In this document: piece after piece, positions 56,112 through 64,000 of the stretch
Layout of the letters: each line of letters opens with the position of its first letter
Position numbering within the stretch: position 1 is the stretch's first letter
NCBI RefSeq assembly: GCF_900184035.1
Contig: NZ_FXWP01000025.1
Location: forward strand, 558,001-622,000
Direction of reading: 5' to 3'
DNA from: Kosakonia pseudosacchari
GTDB lineage: Bacteria > Pseudomonadota > Gammaproteobacteria > Enterobacterales > Enterobacteriaceae
DNA: 64,000 nt
Program-made: the position numbers and the translations under genes
The notes under the pieces: generated by a model
The model's database searches: none
What the model was told of the DNA's origin: nothing
What the model saw: only the letters and a program-made list of their open reading frames with translations

Positions 56112-57773
56112 TTACGCTGCCAGCAGCTCTTTGGCATTCGCCAGCGCGTTGCGGGTCACTTCACTACCGCCAAGCAGGCGAGCCAGTTCCTGCAAACGGG
56201 CGCGTTTATCCAGCGGCTGCATATGCGTTTCGGTCATTGCGCCATCTGTTTCTTTGCTGACAAAGAAGTGATGATGACCACAACCGGCAACCTGCGGCAG
56301 GTGTGTTACGCACATTACCTGCGTGGATTCTCCCAGCTGGCGCAGTAGCTTGCCAACAACAACGGCCGTCGGGCCGCTGATGCCAACGTCAACTTCGTCG
56401 AAAATCAGCGCCGGGGTTTCCATCTTCCGTGCGGTGATCACCTGAATAGCCAGCGCAATGCGCGACAGCTCACCACCGGAGGCGACTTTGGCGATTGATT
56501 GCAGCGGTTGACCTGGGTTGGTGGTCACACGAAATTCGATGCGATCGGCACCTTCAGCTGTCAGCGAGTGGGCATCAAACGCCACATCAATGGTAAACAC
56601 GCCATGCGGCATGGAGAGCGAATGCATGCTTTCGGTAATTAATTCCCCGAGTTCCTGCGCATATTTCACACGCTGGTCATGCAGCTGCTGGGCGGTCGCC
56701 AGCGCGAGCTGGTGGTGCTGCGTGACAGCCAGCGCCAGGGTTTCCTGGGAATCAGCCTGATCGTCGAGTAACTGTTGTTCATCAAGCAGCGACTGGTGAA
56801 ACTGAGGCAGCTCTTCAGGGCTGATGTGATGTTTGCGTGCCAGCGAGATCTGCCGTGAGATACGCTGTTCCAGTTCGTACAGGCGGTTTGGATCGAGATC
56901 TAAGCGGTCACAGTAGTGGCGCAGTTCGTCGCTGGCTTCGCTAATCTGAATGGCCGCTTCTTCGAGCATATCCAGCACGCCGGAAAGACGGTTATCCATA
57001 CCTGCCAGTTCGCCAACGAGTTGGCGCGCAGTATAGAGCTGGCTTTGCAGATTGGTCTCTTCACCGTCTGCCAGTACGTTCAGTGCATGCTGACTGGTAG
57101 AGAGCAATTGCCCGCTGTTGGCGAGGCGTTTGTACTCTTCATCAATCTGTTCGAACTCCCCTGGCTGCGGGTTAAATTCATTCAGCTCTTTCAATTGATA
57201 GTGCAAAAGTTCTGCGCGAGCGGCGCGCTCCTGGCTTTGCTGTTGATGCTGAGCCAGTTCGCGGCAGCTTTGATGCCAGGCACGGTAGTGTTCGGTCATT
57301 TGCTGAGTGAGCGCATACTCACCGGCGTAACCATCGAGCAGGTTTTTCTGGTGCTCAGGTTTAATCAGTAACTGGTGCGCGTGTTGGCCGTGAATCTGAA
57401 TGAGCAGCTGACCCAACTCGCGCAACTGGGAAAGCGGCACAGCCGTGCCGTTGATAAAACCACGGGAACGTCCGTCGCTGCTGATAACACGGCGAAGTAA
57501 ACACTCACGCCCATCTTCTAACTGGTTCTCTTCCAGCCAGCGTTGGGCGGCAGGAGTATCTTTGAGTGCGAAGCGGGCGCACAGATCGGCGCGCGGCGCA
57601 CCAGCGCGCACCATGTCGGCTTCCGCACGACCGCCCAGGCATAGCCCGAGCGCATCAATGGCAATAGATTTACCCGCCCCGGTTTCGCCGGTAATAGCTG
57701 TCATTCCGCTGTGAAAATCAATCTCGAGTTCACGAACGATAGCAAAATTACTGATGGTCAGTTGTGCCAACAT
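56112..57773 (-). CDS. recN: DNA repair ATPase RecN
   Basis: 553 residues. SMC-like: Walker A GETGAGKS near residues 29-36, long central coiled coils, and a C-terminal ABC half with [15 protein letters not shown] and [12 protein letters not shown]. RecN acts in double-strand break repair. Two LexA boxes lie directly upstream, so it is an SOS gene. Confidence 0.97.
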   Translation of the reverse strand: MLAQLTISNFAIVRELEIDFHSGMTAITGETGAGKSIAIDALGLCLGGRAEADMVRAGAPRADLCARFALKDTPAAQRWLEENQLEDGRECLLRRVISSDGRSRGFINGTAVPLSQLRELGQLLIQIHGQHAHQLLIKPEHQKNLLDGYAGEYALTQQMTEHYRAWHQSCRELAQHQQQSQERAARAELLHYQLKELNEFNPQPGEFEQIDEEYKRLANSGQLLSTSQHALNVLADGEETNLQSQLYTARQLVGELAGMDNRLSGVLDMLEEAAIQISEASDELRHYCDRLDLDPNRLYELEQRISRQISLARKHHISPEELPQFHQSLLDEQQLLDDQADSQETLALAVTQHHQLALATAQQLHDQRVKYAQELGELITESMHSLSMPHGVFTIDVAFDAHSLTAEGADRIEFRVTTNPGQPLQSIAKVASGGELSRIALAIQVITARKMETPALIFDEVDVGISGPTAVVVGKLLRQLGESTQVMCVTHLPQVAGCGHHHFFVSKETDGAMTETHMQPLDKRARLQELARLLGGSEVTRNALANAKELLAA

Positions 57774-57801
57774 GGTCGCTTTCCTGTATGAAAAACCATA
57801 A

Positions 57802-57839
57802 CTGTGTTTTCGTACAGTATAAACTGGTTTTATATACAG
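57802..57839 (-). promoter_or_regulatory. Two LexA (SOS) boxes upstream of recN
   Basis: CTGTGTTTTCGTACAG (57802-57817) and CTGGTTTTATATACAG (57824-57839) both fit CTG-N10-CAG. They overlap the presumed recN promoter, 29 bp or more before the ATG. The E. coli recN promoter has the same double arrangement. Confidence 0.9.
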
Positions 57840-57860
57840 TAAAGCGTTGTGCGATGATTT

Positions 57861-58739
57861 TCAGAACAATTTTTTCGACCAACCAAGTTTAGAGCTTAAC
57901 GTATTGAAATAGCTGTAATCTTTAGGGTGAATAAGATTGAGATGATAGTCGCAGCGACGGATGAGTACATCTTCGCCTTCCTGAATCGGCAGCGCGATTT
58001 GGCTATCGCAACTCACCTCCAGATCGCTGCGGCGATGGGAGAAACGCAGGCGAATGGTGCTGCTGCTGTTTATTACCAGCGGGCGCGCAGACAATGTGTG
58101 CGGGAACATCGGTACCAGCGTGATGGCATCCAGCGATGGCGTCAGAATTGGCCCGCCGGCGGAGAGTGAATAGGCGGTGGAACCGGTAGGGGTTGAGATA
58201 ATCAGCCCGTCGGAACGCTGGGAAAAGGCAAAAACTTCGTCAATATAGACTTCAAATTCGATCATATGGGCCACTTTGCCCGGGTGCAGCACCACTTCGT
58301 TTATCGCCGTGCTGATGCGCTTCTGGCACTCTTGCTGACAGACTTGCACTTCCAGCAGAAAACGTTTTTCAGCGATATAATGACCTTCCAGCACGTCTGC
58401 CAACTGTTGCTGCGCGTTGTCGGGATCGAGATCGGTGAGAAAGCCGAGGTTGCCGCGGTTAATCCCAATAACCTTGATGTCATAGCGCGCCAGCGTGCGG
58501 GCCGCGCCCAGCATATTGCCGTCGCCGCCGACAACCACCGCGAGATCGGCTTGTTGACCGATTTCTGCCAGCGTGCCGGTTTTCACATTATTAAGCTGCA
58601 ATTCCTGGGCAATTTGTTGTTCGACAATGACGTCATAACCTTTGGCGCTTAACCAGCGATATAACATTTCATGTGTGGTCAGTGCGGTAGGGTGCCGTGG
58701 ATGCCCGACAATACCAATACACTTGAAATGATGGGTCAT
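57861..58739 (-). CDS. nadK: NAD kinase NadK
   Basis: 292 residues from ATG 58739, the E. coli-type start. The catalytic GGDGN motif ([14 protein letters not shown]) and the Gly-rich [16 protein letters not shown] are present. It makes NADP from NAD and ATP. Confidence 0.97.
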   Translation of the reverse strand: MTHHFKCIGIVGHPRHPTALTTHEMLYRWLSAKGYDVIVEQQIAQELQLNNVKTGTLAEIGQQADLAVVVGGDGNMLGAARTLARYDIKVIGINRGNLGFLTDLDPDNAQQQLADVLEGHYIAEKRFLLEVQVCQQECQKRISTAINEVVLHPGKVAHMIEFEVYIDEVFAFSQRSDGLIISTPTGSTAYSLSAGGPILTPSLDAITLVPMFPHTLSARPLVINSSSTIRLRFSHRRSDLEVSCDSQIALPIQEGEDVLIRRCDYHLNLIHPKDYSYFNTLSSKLGWSKKLF

Positions 58740-58789
58740 TTTCTGGAGGTCCTTGTGGCGAATGAAATGATGACAATCTGTCACGTTCC

Positions 58790-58815
58790 CTTGAATCCCG
58801 GAAACTGATCCCCAT
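58790..58815 (+). promoter_or_regulatory. Sigma-32 heat-shock promoter of grpE
   Basis: CTTGAA (58790-58795), a 14-bp spacer and CCCCAT (58810-58815, followed by AAT) match the RpoH consensus closely. It lies 48 bp before the grpE ATG. Confidence 0.85.
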
Positions 58816-58862
58816 AATAATGCAGGTTAGCGAGATGAATGCAAAAAAACGCGGAGAAATTC

Positions 58863-59459
58863 ATGAGTAGTAAAGAACAGAAAACGCCTGACGGGCAAGC
58901 CCCGGAAGAAATTATCATGGAACAGCACGACGAAGTTGAGGCAGTTGTTGAGTCTGACGATTCGGCTGGGCAGGTGGATCCGCGCGATGAGAAAATTGCG
59001 AACCTTGAAGCGCAGTTAGCTGAAGCGGAAAGCCGCGAGCGCGAAACTGTTTTACGCGTTAAAGCGGAAATGGAAAACCTGCGTCGCCGTACCGAACAGG
59101 ATATTGAGAAAGCGCATAAATTCGCGCTGGAGAAGTTCGTCAATGAACTGCTGCCGGTTATCGATAGCCTGGATCGCGCACTGGAAGTGGCGGACAAAGA
59201 CAACGCCGAGATGGCACCGATGGTTGAAGGCATTGAGCTGACGCTGAAAAACATGCTGGATGTGGTGAAAAAATTCGGCGTGGAAGTGATTGCTGAAACC
59301 GACGTTCCGCTGGATCCAAACGTGCACCAGGCGATTGCTATGGTGGAATCTGAAGAGATTGCCGCAGGTAAAGTGCTGGGCGTGATGCAAAAAGGTTACA
59401 CCTTAAACGGCCGCACCATTCGCGCTGCGATGGTGACCGTTGCTAAAGCGAAGGCGTAA
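58863..59459 (+). CDS. grpE: Nucleotide exchange factor GrpE
   Basis: 198 residues from ATG 58863. A long N-terminal coiled coil ([20 protein letters not shown] region) is followed by the beta-domain, with VDPNVHQAI-like (here [12 protein letters not shown]) and [20 protein letters not shown]. GrpE promotes ADP release from DnaK. Its heat-shock promoter is visible. Confidence 0.97.
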   Translation: MSSKEQKTPDGQAPEEIIMEQHDEVEAVVESDDSAGQVDPRDEKIANLEAQLAEAESRERETVLRVKAEMENLRRRTEQDIEKAHKFALEKFVNELLPVIDSLDRALEVADKDNAEMAPMVEGIELTLKNMLDVVKKFGVEVIAETDVPLDPNVHQAIAMVESEEIAAGKVLGVMQKGYTLNGRTIRAAMVTVAKAKA

Positions 59460-59470
59460 CGCTTTCTGAT

Positions 59471-59502
59471 AAACCCTCTCCGCCCGGAGAGGGTTTTTTT
59501 TC
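59471..59502 (+). terminator. Terminator of grpE
   Basis: ACCCTCTCCG and CGGAGAGGGT form a 10-bp stem followed by eight T residues. Confidence 0.92.
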
Positions 59503-59504
59503 GC

Positions 59505-60791
59505 TTATTCGGCGACGCTTTCCCGCAGCGCTTTCACCGGGATCACCTGAACCTGCTTAATCATATTGTCCTGCACGTCGAGAATATCGATGTCGTACTG
59601 CTCGATACGGACACGCGTACCTACTGCCGGGATCTCTTCCAGCGCCTCCAGCAGCATGCCGTTAATCGTGCGGGCTTCGTCTTCCGGTAAGCGCCAGTTA
59701 AAGGCTTTATTCAGTTCGCGAACGTTGGCGCTGCCATCGATGATCACCGAGCCGTCATTTTGCGGCGTGGCTTCATCCGCCAGCGCAGGCGACATCGACG
59801 TGGTAAAGTCGCCGACAATCTCTTCGAGAATATCTTCGACCGTTACCAGCCCCAGAATATCGCCATACTCGTCAACCACCAGGCCGACTTTCTTTTTATT
59901 GCGCTGGAATTTCACCAGTTGCACGCTCAGCGGTGTGCCTTCCGGGACATAGTAGATTTCATCGGCGGCGCGCAACATCACCTCTTTGGTAAACTCGTTT
60001 TTTTCCGTCATTAGCCGGTAGGCTTCGCGCACGCGCAGCATACTAATGGCGTCATCCAGCGAATCACGGTAGAGCACAATGCGACCATGCGGTGAGTGGG
60101 TGAGCTGACGAACAATGGCTTTCCAGTCGTCATTGATATCAATGCCGACGATTTCGTTGCGCGGCACCATGATGTCGTTAACGCTGACTTTTTCCAGATC
60201 GAGAATCGACAGCAACATGTCCTGGTTGCGGCGAGAAATTTGCGAGCGTGATTCATTCACAATAGTGCGCAGCTCATCTTTGCTGAGTGCGCCGCTGACC
60301 ACCACATCCGCTTTAATACCGACCATGCGCATCAGCACTCGTGTCACGCCGTTCAGCAACCACACCAGCGGCATCATGATCACTTGCAGCGGCGCGAGCA
60401 GGAAGCTACTGGGAAACGCCACTTTCTCCGGATAGAGCGCGGCGATGGTTTTTGGCAATACTTCGGCGAACACCAGCACCACAAAAGTTAGTACGCCGGT
60501 GGCGATAGCGACGCCCGCATTGCCATACAGGCGCATGCCAACAATGGTGCCAATCGCCGACGCCAGAATATTGACGAGGTTGTTACCAATCAACACTAGG
60601 CTTATCAGGCGGTCGGGTTTACGCAACAGCTTTTCGACGCGTTTTGCCGCGCGGTTGCCCTGCTTGGCTAAGTGGCGCAAGCGGTAGCGGTTGAGTGTCA
60701 TCATTCCGGTTTCGGAACCGGAAAAATAGGCCGAAACCACGACCATGATGATTAGCGTAATAATCAGCGTCGTGGTGGAGATGTGTTCCAG
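59505..60791 (-). CDS. corB: CorB-type membrane protein with DUF21 and CBS domains
   Basis: About 428 residues if translation starts at CTG 60791. The next ATG (60746) would remove the first membrane segment. The 15 upstream codons encode a sequence matching the E. coli N-terminus (EHISTTTLII), and AAAGGAG lies 6 bases before the CTG. Four membrane segments (DUF21/CNNM), a CBS pair and a CorC_HlyC domain follow. The family is linked to magnesium/cobalt transport. Confidence 0.93.
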   Translation of the reverse strand: MEHISTTTLIITLIIMVVVSAYFSGSETGMMTLNRYRLRHLAKQGNRAAKRVEKLLRKPDRLISLVLIGNNLVNILASAIGTIVGMRLYGNAGVAIATGVLTFVVLVFAEVLPKTIAALYPEKVAFPSSFLLAPLQVIMMPLVWLLNGVTRVLMRMVGIKADVVVSGALSKDELRTIVNESRSQISRRNQDMLLSILDLEKVSVNDIMVPRNEIVGIDINDDWKAIVRQLTHSPHGRIVLYRDSLDDAISMLRVREAYRLMTEKNEFTKEVMLRAADEIYYVPEGTPLSVQLVKFQRNKKKVGLVVDEYGDILGLVTVEDILEEIVGDFTTSMSPALADEATPQNDGSVIIDGSANVRELNKAFNWRLPEDEARTINGMLLEALEEIPAVGTRVRIEQYDIDILDVQDNMIKQVQVIPVKALRESVAE

Positions 60792-60808
60792 GGGGAACTC
60801 CTTTGTGT

Positions 60809-61597
60809 TTAGCTCGCGAACTGCTGCAGAATGCGGCTGCCAAAATAGGCCAGCGTTAAAATTCCCGCGCCTGCAACGTTGAACCAGACGACCCTGCGGC
60901 CGCGCCAGCCTTCATGGTAATGGCCCCACAGCAGAACGATATAGACAAACCAGGCGATAATAGAGAGCACCGCTTTGTCGATATTTTCCATGCTGAACAG
61001 GTTCTGCATAAAGAACAGGCCGGTGCACAGCGTTAGCGTCAGCAGCACCACGCCAACCTGGGTAATGTGGAACATTTTGCGCTCAATCACCATCAGCGGC
61101 GGCATTTCGTTACTGAAAGCCAGCCGTTTATTCTTCAACTGATAGTCAATCCAGGCCAGTTGCAGTGCGTACATAGCCGCAATAATCAGGGTGGCGTAGG
61201 CAAAGAGCGACAGGCCAATGTGCACCAGCATGCCGGGCGTGGCTTCCAGATGGGTAATGTACTCATTAGGTACAAAAACGGCGAAAGCGAGGTTGATCAG
61301 CGCGAAAGTGTAGACAATCGGCAGCAGCAGCCAGCCGCGATTTTTCGACGCCACAATGGTCATTACCGTACAGATCATCAGGCTGACCAGCGAACCGACA
61401 TTCAGCAGGCTCAGGTTCTGCCCGCCGTCATCCGGGAACAGCCGCTCTTTCAAGCCGAAGCCGTGACAGATAAGCGCGATCACCGCCGAAAGGATGGCCA
61501 TTCTGCGCCAGCCGCTGTTTTTTTGTAGCAGGCTGGGAACGATCAGCGCAATGCTGATTGAGTAGGCGACAAGAGCGATCAGGGCAAAAACGGGCAT
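60809..61597 (-). CDS. ypjD: Inner membrane protein YpjD (CcsA/HemX-like)
   Basis: 262 residues with about eight membrane segments and the cytochrome c assembly-type pattern (GMLVHIGLSLFAYATLIIAA and a HxxxW-like HYHEGW). It is 17 bp upstream of corB on the same strand. Function is unproven; E. coli YpjD has the same length and neighbours. Confidence 0.92.
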   Translation of the reverse strand: MPVFALIALVAYSISIALIVPSLLQKNSGWRRMAILSAVIALICHGFGLKERLFPDDGGQNLSLLNVGSLVSLMICTVMTIVASKNRGWLLLPIVYTFALINLAFAVFVPNEYITHLEATPGMLVHIGLSLFAYATLIIAAMYALQLAWIDYQLKNKRLAFSNEMPPLMVIERKMFHITQVGVVLLTLTLCTGLFFMQNLFSMENIDKAVLSIIAWFVYIVLLWGHYHEGWRGRRVVWFNVAGAGILTLAYFGSRILQQFAS

Positions 61598-61763
61598 AGG
61601 ATGTCGGCAGTTGACTGAAGAAGAAAGAAAAGCAGTATAACGTTACGTGACGTTGGCTCCAACAGTTGCATCACATACAGGAGCAATGTCTTCATGTTAT
61701 ACTCCCGAAAATTTCTGTTATGCGTCGCGCTGGCGGCCATCGTATCACCTCAGGCGAGAGACA

Positions 61764-63125
61764 ATGTTTGATAATTTAACCGATCGTTTGTCGCGCACCC
61801 TGCGCAATATCAGTGGCCGTGGACGCCTCACTGAAGACAACATCAAAGACACCCTGCGCGAAGTGCGTATGGCGCTGCTGGAAGCGGACGTTGCGCTGCC
61901 GGTGGTGCGTGATTTTATCAACCGCGTAAAAGAGAAAGCGGTTGGCCATGAAGTGAACAAGAGCCTGACGCCGGGCCAGGAGTTCGTCAAAATCGTGCGC
62001 AACGAACTGGTTGCGGCGATGGGCGAAGAGAACCAGAGCCTGAACCTCGCCGCGCAACCACCAGCGGTGGTGCTGATGGCGGGTCTGCAAGGTGCGGGTA
62101 AAACCACCAGCGTCGGTAAGCTCGGTAAGTTCCTGCGTGAGAAGCACAAGAAGAAAGTGATGGTCGTTTCTGCCGACGTTTACCGTCCGGCGGCGATCAA
62201 ACAGCTGGAAACGCTGGCGCAGCAGGTTGACGTCGATTTCTTCCCTTCGGACGTCGCGCAAAAGCCGGTGGATATTGTTAACGCCGCGCTGAAAGAGGCG
62301 AAGCTGAAATTCTACGACGTGCTGCTGGTGGATACCGCCGGTCGTCTGCATGTCGACGAAGCGATGATGGATGAGATCAAACAGGTTCACGCGGCAATTA
62401 AGCCGGTGGAAACCCTGTTTGTCGTCGACGCAATGACCGGTCAGGACGCCGCGAATACCGCGAAAGCCTTTAATGAAGCGCTGCCGCTGACCGGCGTAGT
62501 GCTGACGAAAGTGGACGGTGATGCGCGCGGTGGTGCGGCGCTCTCCATTCGTCATATCACCGGCAAGCCGATTAAATTCCTCGGCGTCGGCGAGAAAACC
62601 GAAGCGCTGGAGCCGTTCCACCCGGATCGTATCGCCTCGCGTATTCTTGGCATGGGCGACGTGCTGTCGCTTATCGAAGATATCGAAAGCAAAGTTGACC
62701 GCGCCCAGGCGGAGAAGCTGGCGAATAAACTGAAGAAGGGCGACGGCTTCGATCTGACCGACTTCCTTGAGCAGCTGCGCCAGATGAAAAACATGGGCGG
62801 TATGGCGAGCCTGATGGGCAAGCTGCCGGGCATGGGGCAGATCCCGGACAACGTTAAAGCGCAAATGGACGACAAAGTGCTGGTGCGTATGGAGGCGATC
62901 ATTAATTCCATGACGCTGAAAGAGCGCGCCAACCCGGACATCATCAAAGGGTCGCGTAAACGCCGTATCGCTGCCGGCTGCGGTATGCAGGTGCAGGATG
63001 TGAACCGTCTGCTCAAACAATTCGACGACATGCAGCGCATGATGAAGAAGATGAAGAAGGGCGGGATGGCGAAGATGATGCGCGGGATGAAGGGGATGAT
63101 GCCGCCAGGCTTTCCGGGGCGCTAA
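61764..63125 (+). CDS. ffh: Signal recognition particle protein Ffh
   Basis: 453 residues from ATG 61764, equal to E. coli Ffh. N domain; G domain with GLQGAGKTTSVGKL near 106-119, DTAGR and TKVDGDARGG; then the Met-rich M domain (MKKMKKGGMAKMMRGMKGMM) that holds 4.5S RNA and signal peptides. It is divergent from ypjD. Confidence 0.98.
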   Translation: MFDNLTDRLSRTLRNISGRGRLTEDNIKDTLREVRMALLEADVALPVVRDFINRVKEKAVGHEVNKSLTPGQEFVKIVRNELVAAMGEENQSLNLAAQPPAVVLMAGLQGAGKTTSVGKLGKFLREKHKKKVMVVSADVYRPAAIKQLETLAQQVDVDFFPSDVAQKPVDIVNAALKEAKLKFYDVLLVDTAGRLHVDEAMMDEIKQVHAAIKPVETLFVVDAMTGQDAANTAKAFNEALPLTGVVLTKVDGDARGGAALSIRHITGKPIKFLGVGEKTEALEPFHPDRIASRILGMGDVLSLIEDIESKVDRAQAEKLANKLKKGDGFDLTDFLEQLRQMKNMGGMASLMGKLPGMGQIPDNVKAQMDDKVLVRMEAIINSMTLKERANPDIIKGSRKRRIAAGCGMQVQDVNRLLKQFDDMQRMMKKMKKGGMAKMMRGMKGMMPPGFPGR

Positions 63126-63632
<507 letters not shown>

Positions 63633-63650
63633 TCTGTCACGGTGGTCATG

Positions 63651-64000
63651 ATGAGCAAGCAACAAGCCGCACCGGTCCCTGTTGAGCCAATTATTGTCGG
63701 CAAGCTGGGGTCTTCTTACGGAATTCGTGGTTGGCTCAGAGTGTTTTCCTCCACCGAAGACGCCGAAAGCATTTTTGACTACCAGCCCTGGTTTATCCAG
63801 AAGGCGGGTCAGTGGCAGAGCATTGAGCTGGAAAGCTGGCGCTACCACAATCAGGACATCGTCATCAAACTGAAAGGTGTTGATGACAGAGATGCCGCGA
63901 ATCTGCTGACCAATTGTGAAATTGTCGTGGATTCCGCGCAGTTGCCGGAACTGGAAGAGGGTGACTACTACTGGAAAGACCTGATGGGCTGCCAGGTAGT
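63651..64000 (+). CDS. rimM: Ribosome maturation factor RimM, N-terminal part
   Basis: The frame from ATG 63651 ([20 protein letters not shown]) is open to the window edge, about 116 residues, and continues beyond it. An ATG one codon earlier is also possible. The segments [20 protein letters not shown] and [16 protein letters not shown] match RimM, which binds uS19 and helps 30S maturation. It follows rpsP after 18 bp. Confidence 0.97.
   Translation, partial: MSKQQAAPVPVEPIIVGKLGSSYGIRGWLRVFSSTEDAESIFDYQPWFIQKAGQWQSIELESWRYHNQDIVIKLKGVDDRDAANLLTNCEIVVDSAQLPELEEGDYYWKDLMGCQV

Overview
The window comes from an enterobacterial chromosome (Enterobacteriaceae; Kosakonia/Enterobacter-like is a guess from gene content only). 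The right end carries the conserved E. coli-type order ssrA-smpB-ratAB-bamE-recN-nadK-grpE-corB-ypjD-ffh-rpsP-rimM, with near-identical products. To the left of ssrA lies an integration hotspot filled with two tandem elements, and beyond that a very compact flagellar/chemotaxis cluster.

Region 1 (1-26.7 kb) is a flagellar cluster in an order unlike E. coli: cheA(partial)-cheW, a DUF2829/Tad2-like gene, fliC, fliDST, then the leftward block cheR-cheB-cheY-cheZ-flhB-flhA-flhE, fliE, then the rightward block fliF-G-H-I-J-K-L-M-N-O-P-Q-R, a LuxR-type regulator with a degenerate receiver, and the master regulator operon flhDC. Export gate, C ring, MS ring, hook-length control, filament, cap, chaperones and the chemotaxis phosphorelay are all here. 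No methyl-accepting chemoreceptor lies between cheW and cheR. A decayed duplicate of the 5' end of flhE sits between flhA and flhE.

Region 2 (26.7-29.8 kb) holds the long flhDC upstream region and a stand-alone KAP-family P-loop NTPase.

Region 3 (29.8-32.6 kb) is the remnant of a small element between two copies of the ssrA 3' end. It has a P2-type integrase that kept only its catalytic domain, a four-TM protein directly downstream of it, and a small exported protein.

Region 4 (32.6-53.4 kb) is a CP4-57-like island inserted in ssrA. Its backbone is a P4-type integrase, alpA, yfjI, yfjJ, yfjR, yfjQ, yfjY(radC-like), ypjJ, and yfjZ/ypjF (a type IV toxin-antitoxin). Cargo includes a Septu-like ATPase+HNH pair (PtuAB), an ABC-three-component/Lamassu-like operon (nuclease-domain effector, middle component, DUF3732 SMC-like ATPase with a CPVC hook), a YaaW/EcsC-like pair, two small exported proteins, a large protein of unknown function with a damaged or mis-called 5' end, and a 430-aa protein of unknown function opposite the ABC operon. 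Tandem AGGTGCCTA-type boxes with 12-bp period occur just inside both ends and look like integrase arm sites.

Region 5 (53.4-64 kb) is core genome: tmRNA and SmpB for ribosome rescue, RatAB, BamE, SOS-controlled RecN (two LexA boxes visible), NadK, heat-shock GrpE (sigma-32 promoter visible), CorB (probable CTG start), YpjD, Ffh, and the start of the rpsP-rimM operon. Candidates for new biology are the 430-aa protein, the 38.5-40.2 kb gene, the integrase-linked four-TM protein, the KAP NTPase beside the hotspot and the DUF2829 fusion inside the flagellar cluster.
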